This document shows positions 63,006-64,000 of a DNA stretch of 64,000 bases, piece by piece. Position 1 is the first letter of the stretch. Every line of letters starts with the position of its first letter. Origin of the DNA: Muribaculaceae bacterium (GTDB lineage: Bacteria > Bacteroidota > Bacteroidia > Bacteroidales > Muribaculaceae); the NCBI GenBank assembly GCA_022510405.1, contig JAFLTP010000001.1, positions 62,001-126,000 on the forward strand, read 5' to 3'. Under the pieces are notes generated by a model. That model was not told the DNA's origin. It saw only the letters and a program-made list of their open reading frames with translations, and did not search any database. The translations under genes and the position numbers were made by a program.

Positions 63006-63061
63006 CAAATTTATGTAATTAAGTTTTGGAAAAGTCTAAATTTGTCTGTCCATTTAGTCCA
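63006..63061 (-). promoter_or_regulatory. -7 box and 13-mer for the ADP-ribosylglycohydrolase unit
   Basis: The minus strand reads TGGACTAAATGGA (63049-63061), 35 bases, then TAAATTTG (-7 box at 63006-63013). Confidence 0.65.
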
Positions 63062-63076
63062 TATTCTATATTTAAA

Positions 63077-63105
63077 ATAAAAAAAGGTGCCTTGTTAAAG
63101 CACCT
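63077..63105 (-). terminator. Rho-independent terminator after the 184-residue gene
   Basis: On the minus strand AGGTGC pairs with GCACCT around TTTAACAAG, followed by a run of T. Confidence 0.85.
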
Positions 63106-63129
63106 CATATAATGTTGCGATATGAATTT

Positions 63130-63684
63130 TTAACCTATTATCTCAATTGAAGTAAGGCCACCTTGCTTTGCAGCATGATAAGCTCCTAAATTTTCCCCAT
63201 TTCGTTCAACATTAACAACATATAATTCAAATCCCACTGCAAGTTGACTAATTTCCAGAATATCCCCTTTGACCAAATTCTTTGACCCTGATGATTCATT
63301 CACGATGAACTTTAAATTCCCCATGTAAGAGGCAAGTATGAGCCTATTGGGATCCCATGTGAACTGTATCTGCGTACCTTGTTGCAAATTCTCTACGTCT
63401 ATTGAGTCTACAGGAGTAAATATAGATATATCGGCGTCAGCACCACAATCTTTGAGTAGTAAATCATAATTTTTATAACCCAAGTAATGTGCGAGAATAT
63501 CATTGGTGCTCGACCTATGGTTTCTAATTACATCTTCTTTAAACATTCGGCGCAATGTATTATGACTTACAGTCTCACCAAGTTCATCATGGATTGCCTG
63601 AGAAAGTACACCCAAATCGCTGTCATACTTGATTTCTTTTCCAAGTTTTTCCTCCAACATCTTCAATAATTCCACTTTGTTCAT
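63130..63684 (-). CDS. Hypothetical protein with an HTH-like N-terminus, 184 residues
   Basis: The N-terminal 80 residues look like a helical DNA-binding or adaptor domain (GVLSQAIHDELGETVSHNTL, RRMFKEDVIRNHRSSTNDIL, AHYLGYKNYDLLLKD). The C-terminal 95 residues form a small beta domain (GTQIQFTWDPNRLILASYMG, LVKGDILEISQLAVGFELYV). Proteins of this design occur in Bacteroidota, but their function is unknown to me. It could be the sensor of a local signal, or even the regulator that reads the 13-mer; that is a guess. It has its own promoter with 13-mer and its own terminator. Confidence 0.65.
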   Translation of the reverse strand: MNKVELLKMLEEKLGKEIKYDSDLGVLSQAIHDELGETVSHNTLRRMFKEDVIRNHRSSTNDILAHYLGYKNYDLLLKDCGADADISIFTPVDSIDVENLQQGTQIQFTWDPNRLILASYMGNLKFIVNESSGSKNLVKGDILEISQLAVGFELYVVNVERNGENLGAYHAAKQGGLTSIEIIG

Positions 63685-63706
63685 AGCCTTTTAATTTTAA
63701 CAGTTG

Positions 63707-63755
63707 CAAAATTAAGCTTTTAATTTTATATTCACCAGCCTTTGGACTAAATGGA
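63707..63755 (-). promoter_or_regulatory. -7 box and 13-mer for the 184-residue gene
   Basis: The minus strand reads TCCATTTAGTCCA (63743-63755), 28 bases, then TAATTTTGC (-7 box at 63707-63714). The orientation and the spacing of 28 match the promoter of the structured RNA. Confidence 0.7.
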
Positions 63756-63765
63756 CTTAAACACC

Positions 63766-64000
63766 TTATGCCGCCGGTCTAATTAATTCAATATCAGGTT
63801 GTCTCAAATTTTTGGGTATTAACATATTTTCAATTAGTTTTTCCAGAACAGGCACTACAATAGAGTTCCCTGCCATCTTTTTTAACTGATTTGAAGGAAT
63901 ACGGGACCGACATAATATATTAATCCCTTCTTCCGGTACTCCCATTATTCTTAATGCTTCCTGTGGTGTTAAAGCACGTTCTACTACATATTGATTTGGT
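63766..64000 (-). CDS. DNA (cytosine-5) methyltransferase, C-terminal end (partial)
   Basis: The last 77 residues of a gene that runs past the right edge. They have C5-methyltransferase motifs IX and X: RALTPQEALRIMGVPEEGIN and KKMAGNSIVVPVLEKLIENM (the GNSIVVPV motif X), followed by a short tail ending in RPAA. The catalytic PCQ motif lies outside the window. It differs from the methyltransferase at 27662-29002, whose motif X reads MGNALVTGIVERI, so it is a second enzyme. An endonuclease partner may lie to the right. Confidence 0.88.
   Translation of the reverse strand, partial: PNQYVVERALTPQEALRIMGVPEEGINILCRSRIPSNQLKKMAGNSIVVPVLEKLIENMLIPKNLRQPDIELIRPAA

Overview
The window comes from a member of the Bacteroidales (phylum Bacteroidota). 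The evidence is a SusC/SusD glycan-uptake locus, secreted enzymes ending in domains that resemble type IX secretion sorting signals, many promoters with the Bacteroidota -7 box TAnnTTTG, and almost no Shine-Dalgarno sequences. A gut lineage such as Muribaculaceae or Prevotellaceae is my best guess, but the sequence alone does not prove it. I found no rRNA, tRNA or CRISPR array.

Layout. (1) 1-12.2 kb is a polysaccharide utilisation locus: the end of susC, susD, a DUF4960-type surface binding lipoprotein, a GH32 fructanase, a CE8 pectin methylesterase and a large modular secreted protein. A convergent GH2 beta-galactosidase (12.4-15.5 kb) and a SpoIID-domain protein follow. (2) 17-23 kb is a scar zone with a broken integrase, a truncated gene copy, short direct repeats, a DUF1016 nuclease, an HD phosphohydrolase and an M48 metallopeptidase. 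(3) 23.3-30.5 kb is a defence cassette: Vsr nickase, GHKL ATPase, calcineurin-like phosphoesterase, cytosine-5 methyltransferase and a Sau3AI/MutH-type endonuclease. (4) 30.7-34.6 kb holds a three-gene radical SAM operon and a complete tyrosine integrase. (5) 34.6-35.5 kb is non-coding and very rich in repeats and palindromes. (6) 35.5-42.9 kb is a second defence candidate: an HTH protein, a PLD-SNF2 helicase and an Eco57I-like methyltransferase. (7) 43-64 kb is a cassette region of mostly small, cytoplasmic, poorly known genes, including a protein kinase fused to leucine-rich repeats, stand-alone LRR proteins, a serine recombinase, a DUF2779 nuclease, a DprA-like protein and an ADP-ribosylglycohydrolase. 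The window ends inside another cytosine-5 methyltransferase.

How it works together. The left part imports and degrades fructan and perhaps pectin. The middle is an integrated defence island carrying two methylation-based systems. In the right part, a 13-base element (TCCATTTAGTCCA) sits upstream of ten -7 boxes at spacings that fall into groups about one helical turn apart. This points to one transcription factor controlling scattered cassettes, among them a candidate structured non-coding RNA at 47361-47833. These two observations, and the GHKL-phosphoesterase pair beside the Sau3AI-like system, are what I would examine first.
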